Below, in pieces: positions 47,236 through 57,273 of a DNA stretch of 64,000 nt (position 1 is its first letter; each line of letters begins with the position of its first letter). The translations under genes and the position numbers were made by a program. The notes beneath the pieces were generated by a model. The model was not told the origin of the DNA, did not search any database, and saw nothing but the letters and a program-made list of their open reading frames with translations. Source of the stretch: Maricaulis sp. (GTDB taxonomy: Bacteria; Pseudomonadota; Alphaproteobacteria; Caulobacterales; Maricaulaceae); contig NZ_JAEPNI010000001.1 in NCBI RefSeq assembly GCF_017643475.1, positions 124,001 to 188,000 of the forward strand. The letters run 5' to 3'.

Positions 47236-48408
47236 ATGGATCCTGTTCGAAATCCGTTTGCACCCGGCGCCGGGTCACAGCCGCCAGAGCTCGCAGGGCG
47301 CCAGGACATCATCTCCAGCGCCGATATCGCTTTGCAGCGTGTGCTTCTGGGTCGGCATGACCGCTCGCAGATCCTGCTCGGGCTAAGGGGCACCGGCAAG
47401 ACGGTATTGCTCAACACAATCGAGCGAATGGCAGAAGATCACGGACACGCAACCTCTTTTGTGGAAGCGCCGGAACACCACAGTCTCGCACAGCTTCTCT
47501 ACCCGAAAATTCACCGTGTGCTGCGCACATTCTCCCTTGTGGAAAGCGCCCGCGCAGCCGCCCATACGGCGATGAAGGCTCTGCAGTCCTTCGCAGGTAC
47601 GTTCAAGATCGAAATCGGTGATTTTTCCCTGTCAGTGGATTCCGAGCCGGGCGTTGCGGACAGCGGGGTGTTGAGTGACGACATTACCGACCTTTTCCTG
47701 CGTGTTGGTGAAACGGCCCGGCATGCGGCGCGCGGCTGGACCCTGCTGATTGATGAAGTTCAGTATCTTGAAGAGAAGGAACTGAGCGCTCTGATCGTCG
47801 CCCTGCACAGGATCAACCAGAAACGCCTGCCGGTACTCCTGTTCGGTGCTGGCCTGCCACAACTCGCAGCTCTCTCCGGTGATGCCAAATCGTACGCCGA
47901 GCGACTGTTTGATTTTCCGGAAACCGGGCCGTTATCGCCCGAGGCGACCCGAAATGCGATCCGGCAACCCATTCTGAGCGAGGGTGAAAACATCACGGAC
48001 GCGGCGCTGGACCTGGTAGTCGAGGAGACCGGTGGCTACCCCTATTTCCTGCAGGAATGGGGTTATCAGGCCTGGAATTGTGCGGCGGCGTCCCCCATCA
48101 CGCCGGGCGACATAGAAACCGCCAACACAGCTGCACTCAAACGCCTGGACAACGGCTTCTTCCGAGTTCGCTATGACCGGCTTACGCCCAAGGAAAAGGA
48201 ATATGTTCGCGCCATGGCCAGCCTGGGCCCGGATCCGATCCGCTCCATCGATGTGGCGAAAACCTTGGGAGAAACCGCGCAAGCGCTCGGCCCCCGGCGT
48301 GCCCAGATCATCAACAAGGGCATGATCTACAGCCCGGCACACGGCAAACTCGCCTTCACCGTCCCGATGTTCGGCGATTACCTGCACCGGCGGGATGCCG
48401 ACAACTAG
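47236..48408 (+). CDS. Stand-alone AAA ATPase, unknown function
   Basis: The 390-residue protein has a P-loop [17 protein letters not shown] (about residues 51-67) and Walker [19 protein letters not shown] (about 175-192), and the C-terminal half is helical, ending with a winged-helix-like ATPase_2/Orc1-type pattern ([14 protein letters not shown]). It belongs to the widespread archaeal-type/ATP-binding family whose members are often linked to mobile or defence genes; no partner is seen here. The start is ATG 47236. It sits on the plus strand between minus-strand trmB and rimP with an AT-rich promoter, so recent acquisition is plausible. Confidence 0.75.
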   Translation: MDPVRNPFAPGAGSQPPELAGRQDIISSADIALQRVLLGRHDRSQILLGLRGTGKTVLLNTIERMAEDHGHATSFVEAPEHHSLAQLLYPKIHRVLRTFSLVESARAAAHTAMKALQSFAGTFKIEIGDFSLSVDSEPGVADSGVLSDDITDLFLRVGETARHAARGWTLLIDEVQYLEEKELSALIVALHRINQKRLPVLLFGAGLPQLAALSGDAKSYAERLFDFPETGPLSPEATRNAIRQPILSEGENITDAALDLVVEETGGYPYFLQEWGYQAWNCAAASPITPGDIETANTAALKRLDNGFFRVRYDRLTPKEKEYVRAMASLGPDPIRSIDVAKTLGETAQALGPRRAQIINKGMIYSPAHGKLAFTVPMFGDYLHRRDADN

Positions 48409-49091
48409 CGCCGCACCCAGTCCATGAAGACAGGCGCGCAATCGCCGAGATTTTTGGACTCGTAACGCGTGCGTATGTGGTCCGGTGGCGGGACTCGCCA
48501 GTCATCGGCTGCACTGGCCTGCCAGACAAAACGCTCATCCTGTTCGAACTCGATCATGCAATGATCGGCATAGGATTTTACATCCGTCGCAATACGCAGC
48601 TTGCCGCCCGGCTTGAGAATGCGGGCAAAATCATCGCGGGTGGATTGCTGGACAAAACGGCGCTTGGCGTGGCGTTTCTTGTGCCAGGGATCCGGGAAGA
48701 GCAGGAAGATCCGGTCCAGGCTGTCATTTTTAAATCGCGGAAGCACTTCGCGGGCATCGCCACGGTGCAGGCAGACATTCTCCAGCCCCCTCTCCTCGCG
48801 ATAGGTCAGCGCCTTGGCGACGCCGTTGAGGAAGGGCTCGATGCCGATATATCCGGTCTCACGATTGCGGTCGGCCTGGCCGGCAAGATGCTCGCCGCCG
48901 CCAAAGCCGATTTCCAGCACGTGCGAGCGCATTCCGGGCAGCATTTGCGCAGCGTCCATCTCGCCCTCGGCCGGCAGGTCAATGCTCGGCAGGACATTGT
49001 CCACCAGCCCCTGCTGGCGCGCGGACAGGGGTTTGCCCTGCGCGCGGCCAAACAGCCGGAAATCCGGTCGATCTGTTTCCTGTTTCGTCAT
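48405..49091 (-). CDS. trmB: tRNA (guanine-N7)-methyltransferase TrmB
   Basis: TrmB forms m7G46 in the variable loop of tRNAs. The 228-residue protein has the SAM-binding [16 protein letters not shown] and the TrmB signature [17 protein letters not shown] followed by the conserved Thr/Tyr segment at the end ([16 protein letters not shown]). It converges with the AAA ATPase gene at a four-base overlap and follows the XRE regulator. In several alphaproteobacteria metK lies between the two; here it does not. Confidence 0.95.
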   Translation of the reverse strand: MTKQETDRPDFRLFGRAQGKPLSARQQGLVDNVLPSIDLPAEGEMDAAQMLPGMRSHVLEIGFGGGEHLAGQADRNRETGYIGIEPFLNGVAKALTYREERGLENVCLHRGDAREVLPRFKNDSLDRIFLLFPDPWHKKRHAKRRFVQQSTRDDFARILKPGGKLRIATDVKSYADHCMIEFEQDERFVWQASAADDWRVPPPDHIRTRYESKNLGDCAPVFMDWVRR

Positions 49092-49131
49092 GGCGGGGCG
49101 TTTAGCGGCTTTTCAGCCGCAAATCACCCCT

Positions 49132-49572
49132 TCAGCGCGCCATTTCCTCTTCGCTCGCCAGTGTGCGTACCAGTTCAAGCACGCGGCGACGAACCTTGGC
49201 GTCCTTGATGCGGGAGAAACTCTCCGCCAGGGACACGCCATCAGAGCTTTGAATGAAGTCATAGACAATCGGCGTCTGGTCACCTTCGGCCATGGCGCTG
49301 ATTGTCGATTTCTCGTTCAAGCCCTCGAAGAAGAATTGCACCGGCACCTCCAAAACACGCGACAGACGATACAGCCTGCTCGCTCCGACACGGTTCGCAC
49401 CGCGTTCGTATTTCTGGACCTGCTGGAAAGTCACACCGAGCTCATCACCCAGTTTTTCCTGGCTCATCCGGAGCAATTGTCGGCGGAGACGAATTCTGGA
49501 ACCGACGTGAACGTCTACGGGGTTGGGACCCCGAGGGCTGACCTTTTTCTCGATCGTGTCACCCTGCAACAT
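49132..49572 (-). CDS. XRE family transcriptional regulator
   Basis: The 146-residue protein has a Cro/CI helix-turn-helix near residues 23-75 (VGSRIRLRRQLLRMSQEKLG, FQQVQKYERGANRVGASRL) and a C-terminal region with FFFEGLNEK and later charged helices. Related alphaproteobacterial regulators sit next to lnt. I chose ATG 49572 because AGAGG lies eight bases upstream; GTG 49581 is in frame but poorly placed. The target is unknown. Confidence 0.88.
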   Translation of the reverse strand: MLQGDTIEKKVSPRGPNPVDVHVGSRIRLRRQLLRMSQEKLGDELGVTFQQVQKYERGANRVGASRLYRLSRVLEVPVQFFFEGLNEKSTISAMAEGDQTPIVYDFIQSSDGVSLAESFSRIKDAKVRRRVLELVRTLASEEEMAR

Positions 49573-49636
49573 GCGTCTCACCTCTCTTTCGGACTGCTGA
49601 GCACAACCCGTGCTTGGCAGTATAACAGAGTTCAGG

Positions 49637-51244
49637 TCAGGGCTGCGAGATTTTTTGTTTTTTAATAAAACGTAACTTTTGCACTGCGAGCCCGGCGAAA
49701 ACGCCTAACACCATGAGCCAGAACAATAAATCACCATACAGTGAGTAGGGCGTCGGTGCGAGCGCTCGCGGCAATGTGACGTCGAACGCGCCCTCCTGGT
49801 CCGGCGCGATCATCACCGGCATGCGCCCCAGCGGATCCACCACCCCGGAAAAACCGCGAGAGGCCGACCGAATGAGCGGAATGCCAGCCTCGATACTGCG
49901 ATAGCGCGACTGCACCAGATGCTGGCGAGGGCCCGAGGTGTCACCAAACCATGCATCATTGGAGAGGTTGAAAAACCATTCCGGCCGTTCGGATGTGGAC
50001 TGCCAGAAATGCGGGAAGATCGCCTCGTAACAGATCAATGGCATCATCGGCGGCAATCCCGGGATTTCCGCCACGATCGCACGGGGGCCCGGCGTGAATT
50101 GCAGGCGTGCAAACTCGTCAAACCCGATCGCCGAGATCAACGAAGCCATCGGGATCGTCTCGCCGAACGGGACCAGCAAGACCTTGTCATAGAGCGCGTC
50201 GACCGACAGCTCACCGCCCTGGAAACGCATCGCCGCAAGAGAATTGTGGTACACGACCTCCTCGCCAGCCCGCGCCCGGCGATTGATGCCGGCAATCAGG
50301 GCTGGACCGTCATTCAGTGCAGCACCCAGTCGCGACAGTGTCTGGCCGTCTTCCAGCATGTAGATCGGCAGGGCGCCCTCGGGCCACAGCACATGGGTCA
50401 CTTCGTCCAGACCGGGCTGGCGGGTCAGTGACATGTACCGATCACGGGCGACATGCTCGCCGTCATCGCCCCATTTCTCGGCCTGGGTGATGTTGGAATG
50501 GGCGATCCGCAGGCGCACATCCTGCACATCTGGCACGGTCGTACTCAGCAGACGCAAACCGCCCGCGAAGAAGAGAACACACAAAAGCGCAAAACCGGAA
50601 AGGGCCGGAAGCAATCGGCGCGGGCCCAACCCCCGGGTCGCCAGCATGGCCGGAGCGGCGAACATCAACAGTGTCAGAAAACTCAGACCATAAACGCCCA
50701 GCCAGGACGCCGACTGGCTGACCGCTCCACCCGCTGACCAGGTATAAGCCGGGAGATTCCAAGGCAGGCCACTGAAGATATGGCTGCGCAACCATTCGGT
50801 CAGCGCAAAGATCGCGGCAAAGCTGAGCACCCGCCATTCGGTATTCTGGGCAAAACGCGCGTAGATCGCTCCGGCAATTCCCCAGAACACTGCCAGCATG
50901 GCAGCGAACAGAGGCAGGGCGATCGGCACCAGGGCCGCAAATTCCGGACCCCGATTGATAAAGGCAAAGCCAACCCAGAAAGTACCGGCCAGAAAATAGC
51001 CCATACCAAAGACGAGGCCGGTAACAAACCCACCACGCAAGGGTTTGGGTCCACGTCGTGCACCATCAAGTCGCCAGAGCAAAACTGCCAGACTGACGAT
51101 CCAGACCGGCCAGATATGATAGGGTGCCAGGGCGAGCACAGCGAGCATTCCAGCCAGGAAACTCGCCACCAGCCCACGCCATCCATCCAGATGCCGTAGC
51201 CGGACACGCCAGGTCCAGGGCTGAAATCTGCGCTCGATCTGCAA
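49637..51244 (-). CDS. lnt: Apolipoprotein N-acyltransferase
   Basis: Lnt adds the third acyl chain to the diacylated N-terminal cysteine of lipoproteins at the inner membrane. The 535 residues have about seven N-terminal membrane segments and a C-terminal nitrilase domain with LWPEGALPIYML (catalytic Glu), KVLLVPFGE (Lys) and CYEAIFPHFWQ (Cys). The start is TTG 51244, with GGAG five bases upstream and the corC stop two bases before; coupling is likely. No ATG precedes the first membrane segment. Confidence 0.94.
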   Translation of the reverse strand: MQIERRFQPWTWRVRLRHLDGWRGLVASFLAGMLAVLALAPYHIWPVWIVSLAVLLWRLDGARRGPKPLRGGFVTGLVFGMGYFLAGTFWVGFAFINRGPEFAALVPIALPLFAAMLAVFWGIAGAIYARFAQNTEWRVLSFAAIFALTEWLRSHIFSGLPWNLPAYTWSAGGAVSQSASWLGVYGLSFLTLLMFAAPAMLATRGLGPRRLLPALSGFALLCVLFFAGGLRLLSTTVPDVQDVRLRIAHSNITQAEKWGDDGEHVARDRYMSLTRQPGLDEVTHVLWPEGALPIYMLEDGQTLSRLGAALNDGPALIAGINRRARAGEEVVYHNSLAAMRFQGGELSVDALYDKVLLVPFGETIPMASLISAIGFDEFARLQFTPGPRAIVAEIPGLPPMMPLICYEAIFPHFWQSTSERPEWFFNLSNDAWFGDTSGPRQHLVQSRYRSIEAGIPLIRSASRGFSGVVDPLGRMPVMIAPDQEGAFDVTLPRALAPTPYSLYGDLLFWLMVLGVFAGLAVQKLRFIKKQKISQP

Positions 51245-51246
51245 GT

Positions 51247-52101
51247 TTACTCCGCCATGCCTGATTTCCCGGCGCGGGCCGTGCGTACGCGCATGCGGCG
51301 GATACGACGCTGATCCGCCTCAAGCACCTCAAATTCATAGCCGGTGGCGTGGCGGATCACTTCACCACGCTCGGGGATCCGACCGGCAATGGTGAAGACC
51401 AGCCCCCCAAGGCTGTCGACATCATCATCCTCGTCGTCCGCAGCGATTTCCTCGCCGACAACCCGTTCAAACTCGTCGATTTCCGCCCGGGCGTCCACAT
51501 CCCACACACCAGGTGCGCGCACACGGATCAGCGGCGAATCATCCTCGTCGTGCTCGTCCTCGATCTCCCCGACGATGGGCTCGATCAGGTCCTCAAGCGT
51601 GACCAGACCGTCAGTGCCGCCATATTCATCGACCACCAGGGCCATGTGCATGCGACGTGCCTGCATGCGGCGCAACAGGTCACCGGCCTTCATCGAGGGT
51701 GGCGCGTAGAGAAGTGGACGATGGATATCTGACAGGACTTCCTGCTCGGCCCAGCCTTCGGGACGGCGGCCATCCTCGGACGGAGTCAGATGGCTGACCA
51801 CATCCTTGATGTGAACCACTCCGATCGGGTCATCAAGCGTCTCGCGATAGACCGGCAGACGCGAGTGCGAGGCCGCCGAGAAGGCTCCCGCCAGCTCCCC
51901 CAGCTGTGTCGCTATCTCGACACCGATAATGTCGGCGCGTGGAACCATGACATCGGCCACGCGCAGCTCTTCCAGCGCGTCAGGCTTGATCACATAGGAC
52001 TGGGAGGATTTCGCTTTTTCGTCCGCGGCAGAGCTGGAGCCGTTGAATATCGAGCGGAGCCAGGATTTCTCGCTACCGCTCGGACTGGAGCCATCACTCA
52101 T
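51247..52101 (-). CDS. CorC/HlyC family CBS-domain protein
   Basis: The 284-residue protein has two CBS domains (about 65-190; VADVMVPRADIIGVEIATQL, ALVVDEYGGTDGLVTLEDLI) and a C-terminal CorC_HlyC domain (about 200-275). It is associated with magnesium/cobalt or other transport and with lnt operons, but has no transmembrane segment of its own here. Its ATG overlaps the ybeY stop by four bases. Confidence 0.92.
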   Translation of the reverse strand: MSDGSSPSGSEKSWLRSIFNGSSSAADEKAKSSQSYVIKPDALEELRVADVMVPRADIIGVEIATQLGELAGAFSAASHSRLPVYRETLDDPIGVVHIKDVVSHLTPSEDGRRPEGWAEQEVLSDIHRPLLYAPPSMKAGDLLRRMQARRMHMALVVDEYGGTDGLVTLEDLIEPIVGEIEDEHDEDDSPLIRVRAPGVWDVDARAEIDEFERVVGEEIAADDEDDDVDSLGGLVFTIAGRIPERGEVIRHATGYEFEVLEADQRRIRRMRVRTARAGKSGMAE

Positions 52102-52580
52102 TCTATAGTGCCCTCATGGGTCGTTCCGTCGAGCGAGTAGGGATCTGCAATCCCCAGGCGCGCCAGCGCCCGCCGCTCAATGCCTTCCATTTCTTCCGCT
52201 TCTGCATCGGTCAGATGATCATAACCCTGAAGGTGTAAAAATCCATGCACAATCAGGTGGCTGAGATGATTTTCGATGCTGATGCCCTTGTCAGTCGCTT
52301 CACGCTCGACCACGCCCCAGGCCAGGGCTATGTCGCCCAGCTGGTTGTCCGCGCCTTCAATGGCGGGAAAGGACAACACATTGGTCGGTCCCTGCTTGCC
52401 ACGAAAGCGCTCATTCATCTCGGCGACGGGATCATTGCCTGTCAGAAGAACCGCTACCACGCCGGGATGACCCTCTCCGATCTCGGCGAGCGAGGCTTCC
52501 AGACAGGATTGAACGCGCTGTGCCTTGCCCTTCAGGGCATTCCAACTGTCATCCTCGACGATGACATCAACTGCGTTCAT
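52098..52580 (-). CDS. ybeY: Endoribonuclease YbeY
   Basis: YbeY is a metal-dependent RNase required for 16S rRNA 3' maturation and stress resistance. The 160-residue protein carries the zinc motif HLIVHGFLHLQGYDHLTDAE (HGxLHxxGYDH). Its start overlaps the phoH stop (ATGA), and its own stop overlaps the corC start. Confidence 0.95.
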   Translation of the reverse strand: MNAVDVIVEDDSWNALKGKAQRVQSCLEASLAEIGEGHPGVVAVLLTGNDPVAEMNERFRGKQGPTNVLSFPAIEGADNQLGDIALAWGVVEREATDKGISIENHLSHLIVHGFLHLQGYDHLTDAEAEEMEGIERRALARLGIADPYSLDGTTHEGTIE

Positions 52581-53599
52581 GAGCTTTCGCGCGGAGATTT
52601 GGCCGCATCCTCTTCATAGGCCGCCACGATACGGGCCACGAGGTCATGACGAACGACATCATTGCGATCAAAGGTGATCGTCGCGACACCCTTGGTCCTG
52701 GCCAGGATGGACAGGGCGTGGGGCAGGCCGGAAGGGTCACGCGGATGCAGGTCGCACTGGCTCGGATCGCCCGTCACCGCCATGCGGGAGCCTTCACCCA
52801 GGCGGGTCAGTACCATCTGCATCTGCGCGCGTGACGTGTTCTGGGCCTCGTCAACGACGATGAAGGCCCGGTTGAGCGTGCGGCCGCGCATGAAGGCGAT
52901 CGGCGCCACCTCGATGCGGCCGTCCTCACGCATCTTTTCCAGCTGGCTGCGCCCCAGCGTATCCGCCAGAGCATCCCAGACCGGGAGCAGATAGGGGTCG
53001 ACCTTTTCGGTCAGATCGCCGGGCAGAAAGCCCAGCTTTTCGCCCGCCTCAACGGCCGGGCGTGTGATGATCAGCTTCTCGACCCTGCGCTGGACCAGTA
53101 ACGAGGCGCCATAGGCCACGGCCAGCAGCGTCTTGCCGGTTCCGGCGGGACCGACACCGAAAATCAGGTCATAGGCCTTCTCGTTCTTGAGCGCGCGCAC
53201 ATAGGTGCGCTGGCCTTCGGTGCGGGCAATCAGACTGGAACCGCGCGGCACGCGGATGACACCATCATCCTCGGCACCGCTCTCCTCGTCGTCGCGCGTG
53301 CGCAAGGCCGCCCGTACAGCCGCCTCGTCACAGGTCAGGCCGTGCTCCAGGCTGGCATAAAGGCGCCGCAAAACGCGTTTGGCTTCGTCGCGGGCCTCGG
53401 CAGAATCGCCACTGATGACGATCTGGCCGGCGCCCGGCGCACTGAGCCGTACATCCAGCTCTTCCTCGATCAGGATGAGAAAGCGGTCACCCGGACCGGC
53501 AATCGCACGGACGCGGTCCTTGTCATCCAGATGCAGGGTTTCGGAAGCCTGGCGGCGGGGCCGGGCTGCACGTTTACGAGACGTCGGTTGGCTGCTCAC
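52577..53599 (-). CDS. PhoH-like ATPase
   Basis: The 340-residue protein has the P-loop [19 protein letters not shown] and the Walker B / motif [20 protein letters not shown], then TGDPSQCDL. PhoH proteins are RNA helicase-like ATPases, often coupled to ybeY in rRNA or RNA processing. It starts at GTG 53599, whose bases overlap the miaB stop (GTGA), and it overlaps ybeY downstream. The name is by family, not a proven phosphate-starvation role. Confidence 0.92.
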   Translation of the reverse strand: MSSQPTSRKRAARPRRQASETLHLDDKDRVRAIAGPGDRFLILIEEELDVRLSAPGAGQIVISGDSAEARDEAKRVLRRLYASLEHGLTCDEAAVRAALRTRDDEESGAEDDGVIRVPRGSSLIARTEGQRTYVRALKNEKAYDLIFGVGPAGTGKTLLAVAYGASLLVQRRVEKLIITRPAVEAGEKLGFLPGDLTEKVDPYLLPVWDALADTLGRSQLEKMREDGRIEVAPIAFMRGRTLNRAFIVVDEAQNTSRAQMQMVLTRLGEGSRMAVTGDPSQCDLHPRDPSGLPHALSILARTKGVATITFDRNDVVRHDLVARIVAAYEEDAAKSPRESS

Positions 53600-54966
53600 G
53601 CGGCGCTTTGCTCCGAGGTTACAAGAATACCGGAGAGAGCATTGCGGCTGGCGCCCTCAATCCGGACATTTCCGATCTTGCCGATCATATCAGCTGGCGC
53701 CTCGACATGCACGGCCTGCAGATAGGGACTGCGACCATGCAGCTGGCCGTCCAGGCGACCAGGACGCTCGAACAGGACTGGCAGGGTCTGTCCGATCTGG
53801 CTTTCGTTGAAAGCGACCTGCTGTTCGTTCAACAGTGCCTGCAGGGCCAGGAGACGCTCGGTCTTCACCTCTTCAGCGACCTGGTTAAACATCGCCGCGC
53901 CCGGCGTGCCGGGACGTTTGGAGTATTTGAACGAGAAGCAGGAGGCGTAGTTCACATCGCGCACGAGCTGCATCGTCGCCTCGAAATCCTTGTCCGTCTC
54001 ACCCGGGAAGCCGACGATCATGTCGCCGGAGATCGCGATATCGGGACGCGCCGCGCGCAGACGCTCGATAATCGCCAGGTATTCTTCCGCCGTGTGCTGG
54101 CGGTTCATGGCCTTGAGGATCTTGTCCGACCCAGCCTGTACCGGCAGGTGGAAATACGGCATCAGCTTAGGCGTGTCGGCAAAGGCGTTGATGAGATCAT
54201 CATCCATGTCACGCGGATGGCTGGTGGTGAAACGAATGCGCTCGATACCGCCAATCAGCGCCAGATGACGCACCAGCTGGCCCAGTCCCCACGGGCCGTC
54301 AGCCTCGCTGCCCGCCGGCGCCTCGCCGTGGAAAGCGTTGACGTTCTGGCCCAGCAGGGTGACTTCACGCACACCCTTGGCCGCCAGTGCGCGGACCTCG
54401 GCAACGATCTGGTCAACCGGACGCGACCACTCGGCGCCACGCGTGTACGGCACGACACAGAAGGTGCAGAACTTGTCACAGCCTTCCTGCACGGTGACAA
54501 AGGCCGTGTAGCCATCGACCTGGCGGTCATTGCCCAGCTGGTCGAACTTGTCCTCGACCTCGAATTCGGTGTCCAGCGCCTCGCCGCGCGCGCGATGCGT
54601 CTTGGCGATCAGCTCGGGAAGCTTGTGATAGGTCTGCGGGCCGACGACCAGATCCACGACCGGCGCGCGTTTCATGATCTCCGCGCCTTCCGCCTGGGCG
54701 ACACAGCCGGCCACAGCGATGGTCATGCCACCCTCGTCGGCCTTGGCCTCTTTCAGCGGGCGCAGGCGACCAAGCTCGGAATACACCTTCTCTGCCGCCT
54801 TCTCACGAATGTGACAGGTGTTCAGGATCACAAGATCAGCGCCATCAGGCTGCTCGGCCGGCTCATAGCCGAGCGGGTGCAGAACATCCTTCATCCTCTC
54901 GGAGTCATAGACATTCATCTGGCAGCCATAGGTCTTGATAAACAGGCGTTTACGCGCGTCGCTCAT
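53596..54966 (-). CDS. miaB: tRNA-2-methylthio-N6-dimethylallyladenosine synthase MiaB
   Basis: MiaB is a radical SAM methylthiotransferase that converts i6A37 to ms2i6A37. The 456 residues carry the UPF0004 cysteines ([32 protein letters not shown]), the radical [18 protein letters not shown], and a C-terminal TRAM domain. It is the first gene of the miaB-phoH-ybeY-corC-lnt run, each coupled by stop/start overlaps. Confidence 0.96.
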   Translation of the reverse strand: MSDARKRLFIKTYGCQMNVYDSERMKDVLHPLGYEPAEQPDGADLVILNTCHIREKAAEKVYSELGRLRPLKEAKADEGGMTIAVAGCVAQAEGAEIMKRAPVVDLVVGPQTYHKLPELIAKTHRARGEALDTEFEVEDKFDQLGNDRQVDGYTAFVTVQEGCDKFCTFCVVPYTRGAEWSRPVDQIVAEVRALAAKGVREVTLLGQNVNAFHGEAPAGSEADGPWGLGQLVRHLALIGGIERIRFTTSHPRDMDDDLINAFADTPKLMPYFHLPVQAGSDKILKAMNRQHTAEEYLAIIERLRAARPDIAISGDMIVGFPGETDKDFEATMQLVRDVNYASCFSFKYSKRPGTPGAAMFNQVAEEVKTERLLALQALLNEQQVAFNESQIGQTLPVLFERPGRLDGQLHGRSPYLQAVHVEAPADMIGKIGNVRIEGASRNALSGILVTSEQSAA

Positions 54967-55053
54967 TCGAATTCGTCAATCCAGCAGCCTTCGACCCTGT
55001 GCCGAAGAGGCCGGGGTTATGCTTGAAAACCCCTTGCAGGGCAAGAGGAGTGG

Positions 55054-56337
55054 CTATTCCGCCTCGCGTGGGGAGACGGGAGAGGGTTCATTCTCCGGCG
55101 TCGTCTCATTGGCACTGCCGTCATCCTTGCGGCGGGCGCCGAGGGCGATGACCAGCGCAAGACCCGTGAGCACCGATGCCAGCATGAAGGGCGCGCCCGG
55201 AAATTCGACCGGAGCTCCTTCGCCTGAAAAGCCAGCAAAAATCCGAGACATGACCAGCGGGCCAATGACCATGGACAGGCTTTGCAGGCTAGTCATGGCA
55301 CCCTGCAACTCGCCCTGGGCGTTCGGTGGCACGATACGCGACATCACGCCTTGCAGTGCGGGCTGGCCGATACCGCCGATCGCTCCGGCAATGATCACCG
55401 GATAGACCATCCATCCCTCGGTGATGAGACCATAGGCGGCGTAACCTATAATTCCCAGCAGCAGGGACATCGTAATTGCCCGCCACTCACCCAGCCTGGG
55501 CACCAGTACACGCGTCAAACCGCCCTGAACGATGGCCGCCGTTATACCGACAACCATGAGCGAGAACCCGATATCTCCGGCATCCCAGTCGAACTTGTAG
55601 GCGGTGTAATAGGACCAGATCGCCGGGAACACCGCATGCCCGAGCAGCATCAGCGATACCGCGAAGATGAGGCTGAAAACGGCCGGGTATTTGCGGATCT
55701 GGATGAGAGCGCCGAACGGGTTGGCACGCTTCCAGTCAAACTTGCGTCGGTTTTCCGGCGCCAGGGTCTCCGGCAGAACAATCAAGCCATAAACCAGGTT
55801 CAGCCCGGCCAGGATCGCAGCCGCGAAGAAAGGCGCACGCGGGCCATAAAGGTCGCCCAGAATACCGCCAACCGCGGGGCCGATTATGAAGCCCAGACCA
55901 AAAGCGGCGCCGATCATCCCGAACCGACCAGCCCGTTTCTCGGGAGGCGTTATATCGGCGATATAGGCGTTGGCCGTGGAATAACTTGCGCCGAAAATTC
56001 CTGCCAGAAGACGACCGACGACAAGCATCCAGAAAAAGGGCGCAAAGCCCATGATCGCATAGTCGATCGTGAAACCGGCAAGAGCTGCCAACAGCACCGG
56101 CTTGCGCCCGAAACGGTCCGACAGGGCGCCCACAATCGGCGCAAAGATGAACTGGGTCAGCGCATAGGTCATCATCAACCACGCGCCGAGCACGGCCGCG
56201 TCATCCGCACCGAGTCCGGTCAGCTCGTTGATGAGCTCGGGCATCACTGGAATGATCAGGCCGAAACCGATCATATCGATCAGCACGGTGATGAAGATGA
56301 ATGTGATGGCGTGCTTGCCGGGCTGGCGCGCGGACAT
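55054..56337 (-). CDS. TetA-type major facilitator drug/H+ antiporter
   Basis: The 427-residue protein has twelve hydrophobic segments and the MFS motif [16 protein letters not shown] after helix 2 and [20 protein letters not shown] in helix 5, as in drug-H+ antiporters of the tetracycline resistance group. It lies between fur and miaB in a position where related genomes join these two directly, so it looks inserted. Its actual substrate is not predictable. Confidence 0.85.
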   Translation of the reverse strand: MSARQPGKHAITFIFITVLIDMIGFGLIIPVMPELINELTGLGADDAAVLGAWLMMTYALTQFIFAPIVGALSDRFGRKPVLLAALAGFTIDYAIMGFAPFFWMLVVGRLLAGIFGASYSTANAYIADITPPEKRAGRFGMIGAAFGLGFIIGPAVGGILGDLYGPRAPFFAAAILAGLNLVYGLIVLPETLAPENRRKFDWKRANPFGALIQIRKYPAVFSLIFAVSLMLLGHAVFPAIWSYYTAYKFDWDAGDIGFSLMVVGITAAIVQGGLTRVLVPRLGEWRAITMSLLLGIIGYAAYGLITEGWMVYPVIIAGAIGGIGQPALQGVMSRIVPPNAQGELQGAMTSLQSLSMVIGPLVMSRIFAGFSGEGAPVEFPGAPFMLASVLTGLALVIALGARRKDDGSANETTPENEPSPVSPREAE

Positions 56338-56360
56338 GGTGTCCCCTTGGAAACTCGCGC

Positions 56361-56780
56361 CTACTCCTCAGCGCTGGAGAGGGGTACGCCGTAAAGCTCG
56401 AGACGGTGATCGACAAGCTTGTAGCCCAGCTTGCGAGCGATCGCTTCCTGCAGTCGCTCGATCTCGTCATTCACAAATTCCACGACTTCACCGGACTTTA
56501 GGTCGATCAGGTGGTCATGATGGTCGTCCCCGACCTCTTCATAACGCGACCTTCCGTCGCGGAAGTCGTGGCGCTCGATAATGCCCGCTTCTTCGAACAG
56601 GCGGACCGTGCGGTAGACGGTGGCCAGGGAGATGCGCGGATCCTCGGCGGCCGCCCGGCGGTGCAGCTCTTCGGCATCGGGGTGGTCATGCGACATGGAC
56701 AGGACACGCGCGATCACGCGGCGCTGCTCCGTCATGCGAAGGCCTTTTTCGATACAGATTTTCTCGATGCGGTCCGGCAT
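56361..56780 (-). CDS. fur: Ferric uptake regulator Fur
   Basis: Fur is the iron-sensing dimeric repressor (in alphaproteobacteria also Mur-like, manganese). The 139 residues contain a winged-helix domain (TEQRRVIARVLSMSHDHPDA, ISLATVYRTVRLFEEAGII) and the metal site GDDHHDHLIDLKSGEVVEF. There is no C-terminal CxxC zinc pair. GGGGGA seven bases before ATG 56780 supports the start. It follows rimI. Confidence 0.9.
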   Translation of the reverse strand: MPDRIEKICIEKGLRMTEQRRVIARVLSMSHDHPDAEELHRRAAAEDPRISLATVYRTVRLFEEAGIIERHDFRDGRSRYEEVGDDHHDHLIDLKSGEVVEFVNDEIERLQEAIARKLGYKLVDHRLELYGVPLSSAEE

Positions 56781-56817
56781 GTTGATTCCCCCGGTTGGAT
56801 ATCGGAGTGATATTCGG

Positions 56818-57273
56818 TCACGCCCCTGTTTGTCCACGCTCCAACAGAGTTTTTCGGAAGATAAGCGCATCATCCCGGCCTCGGTAATAACGCGGGCGAC
56901 GGCCGATTTCCGAGTATCCGGCTCGGGTATAGAGCGCACGGGCAGGGTCGTTATGCTGGTTGACCTCCAGGAAGAGCGAGACGGCACCCCGGTCTGCGAC
57001 AGCCTGTTCAGCCCGCTCCAGCACGGCCAAACCGAGGCCCTTGCCACGTTCAGCCGGGTCGACGCCAACCGTCAGTATCTCCGCCTCATCAGCAGCGATC
57101 CGGACCAGAACAAGTGCGATATGACAGCCGTCACGCTGGACCGCAAAAGCCCGGGTCGATGTCATGGACAGAAGCGAGGCGAACTCGCTGGCCGGCCAGG
57201 GATGATCGAAACATTTCTCGTGCAGCGCCGCCATGCGTTCTGCGCTCTGGGCGGCGACCTGTTCGACGATCAC
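56818..57273 (-). CDS. rimI: Ribosomal protein S18-alanine N-acetyltransferase RimI
   Basis: RimI acetylates the N-terminal alanine of S18. The 151-residue GNAT protein has AEILTVGVDPAERGKGLGLA and SLFLEVNQHNDPARALYTRAG. Its start codon is GTG 57273, whose bases overlap the tsaB stop (GTGA). Placement between tsaB and fur is the common alphaproteobacterial order. Confidence 0.9.
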   Translation of the reverse strand: MIVEQVAAQSAERMAALHEKCFDHPWPASEFASLLSMTSTRAFAVQRDGCHIALVLVRIAADEAEILTVGVDPAERGKGLGLAVLERAEQAVADRGAVSLFLEVNQHNDPARALYTRAGYSEIGRRPRYYRGRDDALIFRKTLLERGQTGA

